Below, one piece after another: positions 14,686-23,548 of a stretch of 35,480 nt of DNA (its first letter is position 1; each line of letters opens with the position of its first letter). A program made the position numbers and the translations under genes. Origin of the DNA: Firmicutes bacterium UBA993 (lineage in GTDB: Bacteria; Bacillota; Dethiobacteria; DTU022); contig DBBD01000028.1 of the NCBI GenBank assembly GCA_002292015.1, forward strand, positions 1-35,480, in the 5' to 3' direction. Under the pieces are notes generated by a model. That model had not been told where the DNA came from, did no database searches, and saw only the letters and a program-made list of their open reading frames with translations.

Positions 14686-15900
14686 TTATTTCTTTAGACT
14701 CCATGATAAAGGGCTGCCGTAAAGCGGTGCTTCAACCTGCAGCCACTTGGCAGCAGTAGCAGCTAGATCGGCGTAGCTCTTCAGGATTCCCAAATTCTGC
14801 TCTTCCGGTATATATGTAAAAGTGGGGCTGTAGAGCATCAGCGGAACATACTCGCGGGTGTGGTCAGTAGAGGGAAAAGTCGGATCACAACCGTGATCGG
14901 CCGTGACAAACAATAGATCGCTTGCACCCAGGGCGGCAAGCAGCTCCGCCAGCATCAGATCAAATCTTTCAAGAGCTGCCGCAAAGCCGGCGCTGTCGTT
15001 TCGATGCCCGTAAACGGTATCAAAATCGCCAAAAGTAGCCCACACCAAGTCACCTACCCGGTGTTCGACCAGGTAAGTGAGATCGGTAGCGATGGCCTCG
15101 TTGTCTCCTCCAGGCATTTTTTTAGTCACACCGCGGCTAGCAAAGATATCGGATACCTTGCCGATCACCGCCACTGTTTTGCCGGCCTTTACAACCAGGT
15201 CGAGCAACGTATCCCCGGGAGGTTCAAGGGAATAATCGCGCCGGCCCGCCGTGCGAAAGAAAGCACCGGGCTCTCCGGCAAACGGTCTGGCGATAACACG
15301 GCCGACAGCATGCTCATCACTTAAAATAAGTCTTGCACTTTTGCACCATTGATCTAGGGTTTCAGCGGAAGCGACTCTTTCATGCGCCGCGATCTGAAAC
15401 ACTGAATCAGCAGACGTGTATACGATCGGAAAACCGGTTTTTAAGTGCTTGATACCGAGTTCTTTAATTATCTCCGTACCTGAAGCGGCAACATTGCCAA
15501 GGACAGAGCGACCAATTGCTATCTCAAACGCGTTGACAACTGAATCCGGGAACCCGTGAGGATAAACCGGAAATGATTTTTCGATCACCAGCCCGGCAAG
15601 CTCCCAATGACCACTGGTAGTATCTTTTCCAGGAGACTGAGGCATCATTTTTCCGTATGAACTACCCGCTAAAGGCTGATACCGCTGCTTTTCGCCGGCA
15701 CCCACGATTTCAGCCAGCCCTAAACTGTTGAGGTTGTCAAGGTTCAGCCCCGGGTGCTTCTCCAAAACATGTTTGAGGGTGTTAGCGCCAAGATCGCCGT
15801 ATTCGCCGGCATCGGGCAATGCTCCGACGCCTGCTCCGTCCAGAACAACCACGATGACCCGGGGCGTCACCGGATCAGGCTCGGGGATGAGCTTGATCAT
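14686..15900 (-). CDS. deoB: Phosphopentomutase
   Basis: This 404-residue alkaline-phosphatase-fold enzyme interconverts ribose/deoxyribose 1- and 5-phosphates in nucleoside salvage. Metal-binding and catalytic motifs are visible: VVVLDGAGVGALPDA (first Asp about 21), GKDTTSGHWEL containing the phosphorylated threonine region, DTVYGHRND, and TADHGCDPTFPSTDHTRE. The ATG at 15900 gives the normal family length; an open frame reaching back to 16080 is inside xerD. The gene overlaps the xerD 3' end by 26 bases. The xerD-deoB order is common in Clostridia, where pnp/dacF/spoIIA genes often follow; here a nucleotidyltransferase follows. Confidence 0.95.
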   Translation of the reverse strand: MIKLIPEPDPVTPRVIVVVLDGAGVGALPDAGEYGDLGANTLKHVLEKHPGLNLDNLNSLGLAEIVGAGEKQRYQPLAGSSYGKMMPQSPGKDTTSGHWELAGLVIEKSFPVYPHGFPDSVVNAFEIAIGRSVLGNVAASGTEIIKELGIKHLKTGFPIVYTSADSVFQIAAHERVASAETLDQWCKSARLILSDEHAVGRVIARPFAGEPGAFFRTAGRRDYSLEPPGDTLLDLVVKAGKTVAVIGKVSDIFASRGVTKKMPGGDNEAIATDLTYLVEHRVGDLVWATFGDFDTVYGHRNDSAGFAAALERFDLMLAELLAALGASDLLFVTADHGCDPTFPSTDHTREYVPLMLYSPTFTYIPEEQNLGILKSYADLAATAAKWLQVEAPLYGSPLSWSLKK

Positions 15901-16762
15901 AGATCTCTTTAATCTTTCTCCTGGTAATCTGGGTGTAAATCTGTGTGGTGGAGATATCAGAGTGACCAAGCATCTCCTGAACCGAACGCAGGTCAGCTCC
16001 GTTCTCAAGCAGGTGGGTGGCAAAAGAGTGGCGCAGCGTGTGCGGAGTAATTTCGCCCTGGATTTTGGATTTACGGGCATATTTCTTAAATATCTTCCAG
16101 AAACCCTGCCGGGTCATTCTATTTCCTTGTAGATTGACAAAGAGTGCTGTTTCGCCGTTCGATTTCAGCAGCTGAGATCTTGATCCCACTACATATTCGT
16201 TTACGGAATTGATTGCCAGTGAACCGATGGGAACAATTCTCTCTTTCATCCCCTTGCCGCTGCAGCGCAGAAAACCTACCCGTGGATCAAAATCACTGAT
16301 ATTTAAAGACACCAGCTCAGAAATCCTGATTCCGGAGGCATAAAGCAGCTCCAGCATCGCCTTATCCCGCTGGCCGTTATTATCACCAAGCACAGGCTGG
16401 GCCAGCAACCGGTCAATTTCACCGGAAGTAAGGACCCGGGGCAGTTTTTTTTCCAATTTCGGAGATTCCAGCTCCAAAGTGGGATTTTTGTCGATCAACC
16501 CTTCCTGCAGCAGGTAATTAAAAAACGAGCGAATCGAGGCAATACAGCGGGAGATCGTTGCTGTTGCCCGCCCCTTTTTTTTGAGATCGGCAATAAAAAA
16601 ACTAAGCGCTTCCCGGTCAACTTCGTCTGGGGTATTGACCTGGCGCTGCTTCATAAGGGCGATAAACGTTTTCAGGTCGCGTCGATACGATTCGATCGTG
16701 TTCTTCGACAAACCCTTTTCAACAGAGAGATAGTACATGTAATTACTGATTTGTCTTTGCAT
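15875..16762 (-). CDS. xerD: Tyrosine recombinase XerD
   Basis: This 295-residue recombinase resolves chromosome dimers at dif with a XerC-type partner. An N-terminal SAM-like core-binding domain (about 1-88) precedes the catalytic domain. The catalytic set is complete: Arg146 in GIRISEL, Lys170, His241 and Arg244 in HTLRHSFATHLL, His267 in LGHSDISTTQIYT and nucleophile Tyr276. No integrase cargo or att sites are seen, so it is a housekeeping enzyme. The upstream 109 bases have no clear promoter, and only a distant GAGG precedes the ATG. spoIIM, common between the NUDIX gene and xerD in spore-formers, is absent. Confidence 0.95.
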   Translation of the reverse strand: MQRQISNYMYYLSVEKGLSKNTIESYRRDLKTFIALMKQRQVNTPDEVDREALSFFIADLKKKGRATATISRCIASIRSFFNYLLQEGLIDKNPTLELESPKLEKKLPRVLTSGEIDRLLAQPVLGDNNGQRDKAMLELLYASGIRISELVSLNISDFDPRVGFLRCSGKGMKERIVPIGSLAINSVNEYVVGSRSQLLKSNGETALFVNLQGNRMTRQGFWKIFKKYARKSKIQGEITPHTLRHSFATHLLENGADLRSVQEMLGHSDISTTQIYTQITRRKIKEIYDQAHPRA

Positions 16763-16871
16763 TCAAGAAGAGGACCTCACAGGGTAGTGTACTGTACTGA
16801 AGTATTCGACGACATTACAGAAATACCTGCCTGGACGGATAAAGATTTTCAAAATTTTATGAGCAATTTAT

Positions 16872-17423
16872 TTATGCTCCATTTTTTAGGAGTAGCCTTT
16901 TTTGTAAAGCGATAATTGTTTTACCGTCTTTAATGGCGCCGTTTTCGATCATCTCGCCTGCCCGGTCAAGCGGTATATACTCAACTTCAATATTTTCATC
17001 CGGATCAGCACTAGCCGCTACCTGGGCAGTTAAGTCAGCCGCTGTAAATAAATAAATCTTTTCATCACAAAAACCGGGGGAAGGATAATAACAGCCGCAA
17101 GCATTCCAGGTGGCTGCAACAAAGCCCGTCTCTTCCAACAGCTCTCTTTTAGCGCATTCTAAGGGTTCTTCGCCCGGCTCCAGTTTTCCCGCCGGGATTT
17201 CCAGCAGCTGTTCCTTAAAAGGCTGACGATGCTGTTTCACGAAGATTACTTCTCTCTCTTTATTTAAGGCCAGGATCGCCACAGCGCCGGGATGTTCAAC
17301 AATTTCACGCAAGGCCTCGGTTTCGGCTTTCACTTTAACCCGGTCCAGCCTGACATTGATTACTCTTCCCCTGTAGATGTAGTTCGAAGCAATGGTTACC
17401 TCTTTCAAGCGAGCGCTGATCAT
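16872..17423 (-). CDS. nudF: ADP-ribose pyrophosphatase (NUDIX hydrolase)
   Basis: This 183-residue NUDIX protein probably hydrolyses ADP-ribose to AMP and ribose 5-phosphate. The NUDIX box GKLEPGEEPLECAKRELLEETG (about 79-100) matches GX5EX7REUXEEXG, and a tyrosine-proline segment (CYYPSPGFCDEKIYLFTA) follows at the spacing typical of ADP-ribose pyrophosphatases. AGGAAG lies about seven bases before the ATG. A partly paired leader (17453-17501) lies upstream. In spore-forming relatives spoIVB and spo0A commonly lie between recN and this gene; only 125 noncoding bases are present here. Confidence 0.9.
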   Translation of the reverse strand: MISARLKEVTIASNYIYRGRVINVRLDRVKVKAETEALREIVEHPGAVAILALNKEREVIFVKQHRQPFKEQLLEIPAGKLEPGEEPLECAKRELLEETGFVAATWNACGCYYPSPGFCDEKIYLFTAADLTAQVAASADPDENIEVEYIPLDRAGEMIENGAIKDGKTIIALQKRLLLKNGA

Positions 17424-17452
17424 GAATATCTTCCTTTGCAGTTATATTTTAG

Positions 17453-17501
17453 GCGCAACGAAAACAACTTGTCATTAGCTTAAACTATTTCGTCTTTGCG
17501 C
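17453..17501 (-). other. Imperfect inverted repeat in the NUDIX gene leader
   Basis: GCGCAACGAAAA (17453-17464) can pair with TTTCGTCTTTGCGC (17488-17501) except for a three-base bulge, enclosing a 23-base loop. It lies between recN and the NUDIX start. No T-run follows, so it is not a standard terminator. It may shape the leader mRNA; function unknown. Confidence 0.3.
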
Positions 17502-17548
17502 GATAAAATGAATGGCTAGTTCCTTATAGAGACGCGGCTACATTCCAC

Positions 17549-19252
17549 CTACCGGCTTTTAAAGTCCGTTGCCCTCTTGAGCATATTGTCGACGTGCTGC
17601 AGACTGACTTGATCGATGCCGGCTCCATCAAGCATCCGGGCCAGCTCCCGGCGTTTTTCACCATTATCCAGCAGAGTTGACCGGGTCAGGGTTCTCTCCC
17701 CTTTTACTTCCTTAAAGAGCAGGATGTGAGAATCGGCCATCGATGCAATCTGTGGACTGTGTGTCACACACATCACCTGGTGATAACGGGACAGTTCAGC
17801 CAGTTTCTCGGCAACTGCCTGAATCGTAGCCCCCCCGATTCCCGAATCGACTTCGTCGAAAATCAGGGTAGGGATCAAATCCTGGTTGGCCAACGCGGTT
17901 TTCAGGGCAAGCATTACCCTAGCCACTTCCCCTCCGGAGATGATCTTAGCCAACGGTTTAACTTCCTCCCCCCTGTTCGCCGAGAATAAAAACTCCACCG
18001 CGTCGTTCCCCAGTAACGAAACTTCCCTTTTTTTATCAATTTTCACAGCAAAACGGGCGTCGGGCAGAGCCAACTCCCGCAAGCAAGTTTCAACCAGGCT
18101 CTCAAGTTCGGAGGCAGAAACCTTTCTTAAGCGGCTCAGTTCCGCACACTCTTTTTCCAGTTCTTCCGCCAGACCTCTCAGTTCGGCCTCGATTTTCGCC
18201 ACCATGGCCTCGCTGTTTTGCATACGCTCCATCTCGTTTCGGGCCTGGTTGCCAAACTCAAGGACAGCCTCAACTGAACCTCCATATTTGCGTTTCAGGG
18301 CATTGATCAAGTTCAATCGTTCCTGGACGGATACCAGCTCGGATGGCTCAAATTCGAACTTAGACTGATAGTCGCGCAGCTCGTGAGCGACCTCGTCCAA
18401 CTGGGCGGAAGCTGCAGAGAAAAGTTCAAGCATCGGATTAAGGTTGCGATCAATGGCCGCCGCTTCGGATAAGAGCGTTGCCAGGCGTCCAAGCCGATCA
18501 ACAACCGACTGCTCTAACCCCTCTTCTTCACCACAGAACAGCTCATTGTAGATGCGGGCAGCAGCAGCGCTAATTTTCTCCGCGTTCGACAATACCTTCT
18601 CCCGCTCAGCCAGATGATCATCTTCACCCGGCTTAAGCGAGGCATCCCTGATCTCGTTTAACTGGTACGCATAAAGATCGATGCGCCGTACCCGCTCCGC
18701 ATTATCCTCGCCGAAAGAAGAAAGATCTTTTTTCAGCTCCAGCCTTCTGTGCCAGAGTTCGCTTATCTTTTTACGCACGCCTGCCAACAACTCGCCCCCG
18801 AAAGCATCGAGCAGTTCAATATGCTGTTCCTGGCGCAACAACGATTGGTGCTGGTGCTGACCATGAAGATCAAAAAGGATCTGACCAATCTCTTTCAGAA
18901 ACGAAACCGGCACCGCCCGACCGTTTACCCTGGCCACGCTGCGCCCGTTGCGCAATACCTCTCTGGCCAGTAACAGCTCTTCTTCGCTGCTGATCCCGGC
19001 ACCCTCCAGCAAGGCATTTAACTCAGACGCCAACTGCGAATCGGCCTTCACGATTCCTTCAATCAGCGTCTGTTCGCTACCCTGGCGGATCTGTTCAACC
19101 GCTGCCCTCTCCCCTAGCAACAGGTTGATCGCTCCGATTATAATAGATTTACCGGCTCCGGTTTCACCGCTTAAAATGTTGAGACCGGGGCTGAAGTTGA
19201 TCTTTAGATCCTCGATCAGCGCGTAGTTGGATACGTTAAGTTCAATGAGCAT
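17549..19252 (-). CDS. recN: DNA repair protein RecN
   Basis: This 567-residue SMC-like ATPase acts at double-strand breaks. Walker A is GETGAGKS (29-36), the long central region is coiled coil, and the C-terminal ATPase half has ISGGEVARVMLALK (signature) and LIFDEVDSGIGG (Walker B), then VTHSPQIASMAD. The ATG at 19252 has GGGAGG upstream and starts with the family N-terminus MLIELNVSNYALIEDL; an open frame up to 19354 overlaps nadK. It lies 17 bases after nadK. In most Firmicutes argR sits between these two genes, and it is absent here. Confidence 0.96.
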   Translation of the reverse strand: MLIELNVSNYALIEDLKINFSPGLNILSGETGAGKSIIIGAINLLLGERAAVEQIRQGSEQTLIEGIVKADSQLASELNALLEGAGISSEEELLLAREVLRNGRSVARVNGRAVPVSFLKEIGQILFDLHGQHQHQSLLRQEQHIELLDAFGGELLAGVRKKISELWHRRLELKKDLSSFGEDNAERVRRIDLYAYQLNEIRDASLKPGEDDHLAEREKVLSNAEKISAAAARIYNELFCGEEEGLEQSVVDRLGRLATLLSEAAAIDRNLNPMLELFSAASAQLDEVAHELRDYQSKFEFEPSELVSVQERLNLINALKRKYGGSVEAVLEFGNQARNEMERMQNSEAMVAKIEAELRGLAEELEKECAELSRLRKVSASELESLVETCLRELALPDARFAVKIDKKREVSLLGNDAVEFLFSANRGEEVKPLAKIISGGEVARVMLALKTALANQDLIPTLIFDEVDSGIGGATIQAVAEKLAELSRYHQVMCVTHSPQIASMADSHILLFKEVKGERTLTRSTLLDNGEKRRELARMLDGAGIDQVSLQHVDNMLKRATDFKSR

Positions 19253-19269
19253 CGATAAACCTCCCTGCG

Positions 19270-20121
19270 CTAGACTTTCAGCTTCTGGTGTAACATCCGA
19301 AAGAAAGTATAGCCCTGAAAAGAAACAAGCTTTACAGTTTGCTCTGAACGACAAATAATAATTTGATCGTGATCCTCGAGGGTATGACGGACCTGGCCGT
19401 CCACCGTCAGCATAACCTCCACCTGCCGGGAATCAACTTGCAAACTGATCAGGTCGTTACCGCTGATGATTACCGACCGGTTGTAGAGACTGTGGGGGCA
19501 GATTGGCGTTATCACAAAAAGCTGCATAGTGGGGTTGACGATCGGGCCACCTGCTGAAAGCGAGTAACCAGTTGATCCGGTCGGGGTCGCAACAATTAAA
19601 CCGTCGCCGGAATAACTTTCCATAAAATCATTGTTGATATAGGATTCAACTTCGATGATACGCGAAAAAGGGCCGCGGGAAATAACAATATCATTTAAAG
19701 CCAGGTAGGCAGCCAACTCTTTATCCTGACGGCGTAACCTGGTATCGAGCATCATTCGTTCATGGCAGGTGAATTGTCCGGTGGCGATATACTGCAGGAA
19801 TCGCTCCATCTGCTCCACTTCAATTTCAGCAAGGAAACCCTTGTGCCCCATGTTAATGCCAAGTACCGGCAGGTTCCAGCAGGCTAAATCCCTGGCTACC
19901 CGTAATATTGTTCCATCACCGCCAACTACAATAATCAGCTCCATACTTTCGTACCAGTCGGCAAGTTGATCGGCCAAAGAAGTATCGCTGTAAAAGTCCA
20001 CCCGGCTTAACTCGGCCAGGTTCAGTCGGATGCTGCGCTGGGAAAAAAAACGATCTATCCGGGCGACCACCAGGTTGGCATTTTTTTTACGCCAGTTAGG
20101 AATTAGTCCAATTGTTTTCAC
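19270..20121 (-). CDS. nadK: NAD kinase
   Basis: This 283-residue enzyme phosphorylates NAD to NADP. GGDGT (about 67-71), the LNDIVISRG segment and the SGDGLIVATPTGSTGYSLSAGGPIV region are intact. The GTG at 20121 is chosen because AGGAGG precedes it by five bases; an ATG at 20136 would place that site inside the coding region. The tlyA-nadK-recN order is conserved in Firmicutes. The adjacent folD and GltD-like genes use pyridine nucleotides, but no specific link is implied. Confidence 0.95.
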   Translation of the reverse strand: MKTIGLIPNWRKKNANLVVARIDRFFSQRSIRLNLAELSRVDFYSDTSLADQLADWYESMELIIVVGGDGTILRVARDLACWNLPVLGINMGHKGFLAEIEVEQMERFLQYIATGQFTCHERMMLDTRLRRQDKELAAYLALNDIVISRGPFSRIIEVESYINNDFMESYSGDGLIVATPTGSTGYSLSAGGPIVNPTMQLFVITPICPHSLYNRSVIISGNDLISLQVDSRQVEVMLTVDGQVRHTLEDHDQIIICRSEQTVKLVSFQGYTFFRMLHQKLKV

Positions 20122-20198
20122 GACAGCCTCCTGCATTATTCAACCATGCGCCTATTCCGCGTAAACCGGTATAATTCTGCTAATCAGTCCCGGGGTTC

Positions 20199-21023
20199 TT
20201 ACTTTAAAAGCAGGGCATGGGCATCCGCAACAACCCGCTCAATTGCTTTAACCGGCGCTTCTACAAGGTGCTGATCGTCGGCCGGATCTGCAGCCAACAG
20301 CAGAAAATATTCCAGGTTGCCTTTCGGTCCGGGCAACGGCGAAAAGGTAAGGTTTTGAAAAAAATATCCAGTTTCCACGGCTGCGAAGATTATCACTTCC
20401 AAAACAGCACGATGCAGGGCCGGATCCCTGATTACCCCCCGTCCGCGACCGGCCGCAGCCTTCCCCACCTCAAACTGGGGTTTCACCAGCGCTAGCACGC
20501 TGGGAACAGGTAAGCGAAATAAAACCGGTAGAACCAGCTTTAGCGAAATAAAGGAAAGATCTACAGTGGCAAAATCCAAGCTTTCTTTAATGTCACCCGG
20601 TCTGAGGTTGCGTATATTGCACCTTTCCAGCACTGTAACCCGGGGATCGTTGCGCAGCTTTTGATCGAGCTGTCCATAGCCGACATCGACCGCAATCACC
20701 CGGGCGGCACCCTGCTGTAACAAGCAATCAGTGAACCCGCCCGTGGAAGATCCCGCATCAATTACGGTAAAACCTTTTATATCAAGTCGGAAATGTTTCA
20801 AAGCACCTTCCAGCTTCAAACCGCCCCGACTGACATAGGGGTTATCCGGCTCGATAATTTTAAACTCCGAATCGCCTTCCACCAGCATCCCCGGTTTATC
20901 AAAACAGTTACCGTTAACGGTAACCTTGCCGGCCATAATCAGGGCCTGAATCCGGTTGCGGCTAAATGACGGAAACTTTTCCTGCAGCAGGTGATCAAGT
21001 CTTGCTTTCGGCCGACTTTTCAA
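20199..21023 (-). CDS. tlyA: TlyA family rRNA (cytidine-2'-O)-methyltransferase
   Basis: This 274-residue protein joins an N-terminal S4 RNA-binding domain (about 5-65) to an FtsJ-like methyltransferase. The S-adenosylmethionine motif is VIDAGSSTGGFTDCLLQ, followed by VIAVDVGYGQL and the LVKPQFEVG catalytic-loop region. Members methylate 16S and sometimes 23S rRNA; hemolysin annotations of homologs are historical. The start is a TTG overlapping the dxs stop (AATTGA), with AAGGGG upstream, so translation is coupled to dxs. The dxs-tlyA-nadK order is standard in Firmicutes. Confidence 0.93.
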   Translation of the reverse strand: MKSRPKARLDHLLQEKFPSFSRNRIQALIMAGKVTVNGNCFDKPGMLVEGDSEFKIIEPDNPYVSRGGLKLEGALKHFRLDIKGFTVIDAGSSTGGFTDCLLQQGAARVIAVDVGYGQLDQKLRNDPRVTVLERCNIRNLRPGDIKESLDFATVDLSFISLKLVLPVLFRLPVPSVLALVKPQFEVGKAAAGRGRGVIRDPALHRAVLEVIIFAAVETGYFFQNLTFSPLPGPKGNLEYFLLLAADPADDQHLVEAPVKAIERVVADAHALLLK

Positions 21024-22912
21024 TTTACCCCTTTTACTGCCTTCCGGCCTAAAAAATCAAGGGCGGCGCGGTTTATGCCCTCAGCATCCAGCCCGTTGCA
21101 GGCCAAAAGCTGGGCCCGGCTGCCCTGGCTAACAAAATGGTCATCAATACCCAATCGTTTAACCGGGATAACCAGGTTATTTTTCTCTAAAAGCTCAACC
21201 ACTCCGCTGCCGAAACCACCGCATAAAATATTTTCTTCAATAGTCAGCACCTGTCCGCACTGCTTTGCCCAATGCACGATTAGATCCTCATCAAGGGGCT
21301 TCACAAAACGGGCATTGATCACCGCTGTTTTTATCCCTCGCCGGAAAAGTTTATCCGCGGCCTCGACAGCGGCGGACAGCACTGTGCCGGCAGCAACCAG
21401 CAGCAAGCTGTCGCCTTCGCGCAGCAGTTCTCCCCGTCCCCAGGGTATTAAGTGCAGCTCCTCGCGTTGCGCACCGCTGCTTTTGTCGCGAGGGTAGCGG
21501 ATGGCAACCGGACCATAGTTGTTATTCAAAGCGGTGTAAAGCATATCCTGTAACTCAGTTTTATTAGCCGGTGCCAGAACTGACATATTTGGGATACTGC
21601 GCAGGTAGGTCAGGTCAAAAAGCCCCTGGTGCGTCTCACCGTCCTCACCGACAATTCCGGCCCGATCGACAGCAAAGACCACCGGCAGGTTTTGAATGCA
21701 GGTATCGTGAAGTACCTGATCATATGCCCGCTGCAAAAAGGTGCTGTAGACGGCAAAAACGGGACGCAAACCGCCCATGGCCAGAGCAGAGGCCATCGTC
21801 ACTGCATGCTGCTCAGCAATGCCGACATCGTAAAAGCGTTCCGGAAACTTTTCGCTGAATTCTTTCAGACCGGTTCCCGCTGCCATTGCAGCAGTGATCG
21901 CCACCACCTTCGGATCTGCGGCAGCAATTTTCAGCAAGGCCTTTCCAAAACAGTCGGTGTAAGTTGGAGCATTTTTCTGCTTCAGTTGCGTTCCGTTATA
22001 AAGATCAAAGGGGCCGATACCATGAAACATCTCCGGTTCAATCTCAGCAAAATGGTAGCCTTTGCCCTTTTCCGTAACTACATGGACCAGAACCGGACCT
22101 TTCATTTTATCGGCCTGCGTTAACACATTACTGAGCGCAGCCAGATCATGACCATCTACCGGCCCGAAATAGGTAAAGCCCAGCTCCTCGAAAATCATAC
22201 CGGGGACAATCAGATACTTCAGGCCACCTTTAAGTCTCTCGGCAGTTTCGAGCAACTGTCTGCCGATTGAAGGCACCCGGTTTAAAAAGTGTTCAACCTC
22301 TTTTTTCAGCTGAGAATATTTAGGATCGGATCGAATACGTCCCAAGTAAGCCGACATGCCGCCTACATTCGAACCGATTGACATTTTATTATCGTTTAAG
22401 ATTACCGTTATCCTCGCCTTAATATGGCCGACGTGATTCAGCGCTTCATAGGCCATACCACCGGTAAGCGCACCGTCACCGATTACAGCAACAACCCGGT
22501 AATCATCACCTAAGTGATCGCGGGCCAGCGCCAACCCCGCTGCGGCAGATATTGACGTAGAGCTATGGCCGGTAAGGAAAGGATCATGTTCGCTTTCCGC
22601 CGGTTTTGGAAAACCGCTTAAGCCCCCCTGGCGGCGCAGAGCGGAAAACCTGGTCCAGCGTCCGGTAAGCAGTTTGTGGGGATAGCTTTGGTGACCGACA
22701 TCCCAAATAATCTTATCGTGTGGGCTTTCATAAAAACTGTGCAGGGCTACGGCCAGTTCCACCACCCCTAAGCCAGCCGCCAGATGCCCGCCGTTATCGG
22801 CAACAGTTTTAATCATATATTCGCGAATTGCCGCAGCAACTTCTTTTAGCTCTTGTCGGTTTAAATTTTTTAGATCTGCGGGCAAATTAAGGCTTTCAAT
22901 ACTTATATTCAT
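21020..22912 (-). CDS. dxs: 1-deoxy-D-xylulose-5-phosphate synthase
   Basis: This 630-residue thiamine diphosphate enzyme condenses pyruvate with glyceraldehyde 3-phosphate, the first step of the non-mevalonate isoprenoid pathway. His43, His74 in DVGHQSYPHK, GDGALTGG (145-152) and NDNKMSI (173-179) mark the cofactor site; the transketolase pyrimidine domain (GIAEQHAVTMASALA) and C-terminal domain follow. AGGG lies before the ATG, within the last codons of oapA, five bases away. With ispA and ispH the window encodes the beginning, the end and the prenyl-chain-elongation step of the pathway. Confidence 0.97.
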   Translation of the reverse strand: MNISIESLNLPADLKNLNRQELKEVAAAIREYMIKTVADNGGHLAAGLGVVELAVALHSFYESPHDKIIWDVGHQSYPHKLLTGRWTRFSALRRQGGLSGFPKPAESEHDPFLTGHSSTSISAAAGLALARDHLGDDYRVVAVIGDGALTGGMAYEALNHVGHIKARITVILNDNKMSIGSNVGGMSAYLGRIRSDPKYSQLKKEVEHFLNRVPSIGRQLLETAERLKGGLKYLIVPGMIFEELGFTYFGPVDGHDLAALSNVLTQADKMKGPVLVHVVTEKGKGYHFAEIEPEMFHGIGPFDLYNGTQLKQKNAPTYTDCFGKALLKIAAADPKVVAITAAMAAGTGLKEFSEKFPERFYDVGIAEQHAVTMASALAMGGLRPVFAVYSTFLQRAYDQVLHDTCIQNLPVVFAVDRAGIVGEDGETHQGLFDLTYLRSIPNMSVLAPANKTELQDMLYTALNNNYGPVAIRYPRDKSSGAQREELHLIPWGRGELLREGDSLLLVAAGTVLSAAVEAADKLFRRGIKTAVINARFVKPLDEDLIVHWAKQCGQVLTIEENILCGGFGSGVVELLEKNNLVIPVKRLGIDDHFVSQGSRAQLLACNGLDAEGINRAALDFLGRKAVKGVN

Positions 22913-22917
22913 TACTT

Positions 22918-23505
22918 TCAGCCCTCGTTTGAAGTACTTTTCTTCTTCTGTCGGTTAAAGGGGTTTACTATTGTGGTAATAACCAAACCGACCAACAAAA
23001 TTACCTCGGTCGAGTATTTGATCGCCATGTATTTGCCCCATGCTTTTCCACCAACTGTAACTGCGGCCACAACAGCTGTCAGCAGGATCCCGAGATAGAA
23101 CTCGGCACTATGGGTTGAGAAAAACGAGACTAACCGGAAAACGATCAATGCGACAAGCGTTCCGCTAATAATTCCGCTGATATCGCCGATTACATCGTTG
23201 CAAAAGTTAGCAACCTGTTCAGCATTCTTAACCAGGTGTACTGCTTTTTTGGCACCCGTAACCCGGCGGGCCGCCTTAGCATTCAAGGGGGCAACATGGG
23301 CCGCAGCGGCGGCAGTGCCTACTAGATCAAAAATTATGCCGATAAAAACAACAACCAGCAAGATCAAAAAAGAGACAATCAGCGATTTCATTTCACTTAA
23401 TAAATAATGGGTAACAAAGCCAAAAATAACGGCCAGAGAAAATGTCCAAATTACTGCAACTAGAACCCACTTCCTACGACGGCGTTTATTATCGTTAAAA
23501 GACAA
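22918..23505 (-). CDS. oapA: OLE-associated membrane protein OapA
   Basis: This 195-residue protein has an arginine-rich N-terminus (KRRRRK, 7-12), about four or five membrane segments (near 13-34, 42-62, 105-130, 137-155 and 165-180) and a lysine-rich tail. The loop after the second segment (TAAAAAHVAPLNAKAARRVTGAKKA) recalls the CNNM/CorB membrane domain (DUF21). Its place directly downstream of a roughly 600-nt structured noncoding region and upstream of dxs matches OapA, which in Bacillus halodurans binds OLE RNA and holds it at the membrane. The TTG at 23505 is chosen because AAGGTGG lies five bases upstream; an open frame up to 23613 is inside the RNA. The ribosome binding site can be paired by an upstream sequence. 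Identity rests mainly on context and topology. Confidence 0.78.
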   Translation of the reverse strand: MSFNDNKRRRRKWVLVAVIWTFSLAVIFGFVTHYLLSEMKSLIVSFLILLVVVFIGIIFDLVGTAAAAAHVAPLNAKAARRVTGAKKAVHLVKNAEQVANFCNDVIGDISGIISGTLVALIVFRLVSFFSTHSAEFYLGILLTAVVAAVTVGGKAWGKYMAIKYSTEVILLVGLVITTIVNPFNRQKKKSTSNEG

Positions 23506-23507
23506 AA

Positions 23508-23548
23508 TTACCACCTTATGTTGTACATTAAAACCCAAGTGGTGGTAA
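23508..23548 (-). promoter_or_regulatory. Hairpin that would sequester the oapA ribosome binding site
   Basis: On the minus strand TTACCACC (23541-23548) is perfectly complementary to GGTGGTAA (23508-23515), which contains the AAGGTGG ribosome binding site of oapA. The 8-base-pair stem encloses a 25-base loop, and the TTG start lies just below it. This could limit OapA translation unless the 3' part of the noncoding RNA refolds or is bound. Pairing is directly visible; regulation is inference. Confidence 0.5.

Noticed and set aside
15901..16080. 60-codon N-terminal extension of deoB
   Set aside because: It would lie inside the C-terminal catalytic part of xerD and is arginine/proline-rich shadow sequence; the ATG at 15900 gives normal family length.
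15875..16762. xerD as a mobile-element integrase
   Set aside because: It matches chromosomal XerD in length and motifs, lies in conserved housekeeping order, and no att repeats or cargo genes are seen.
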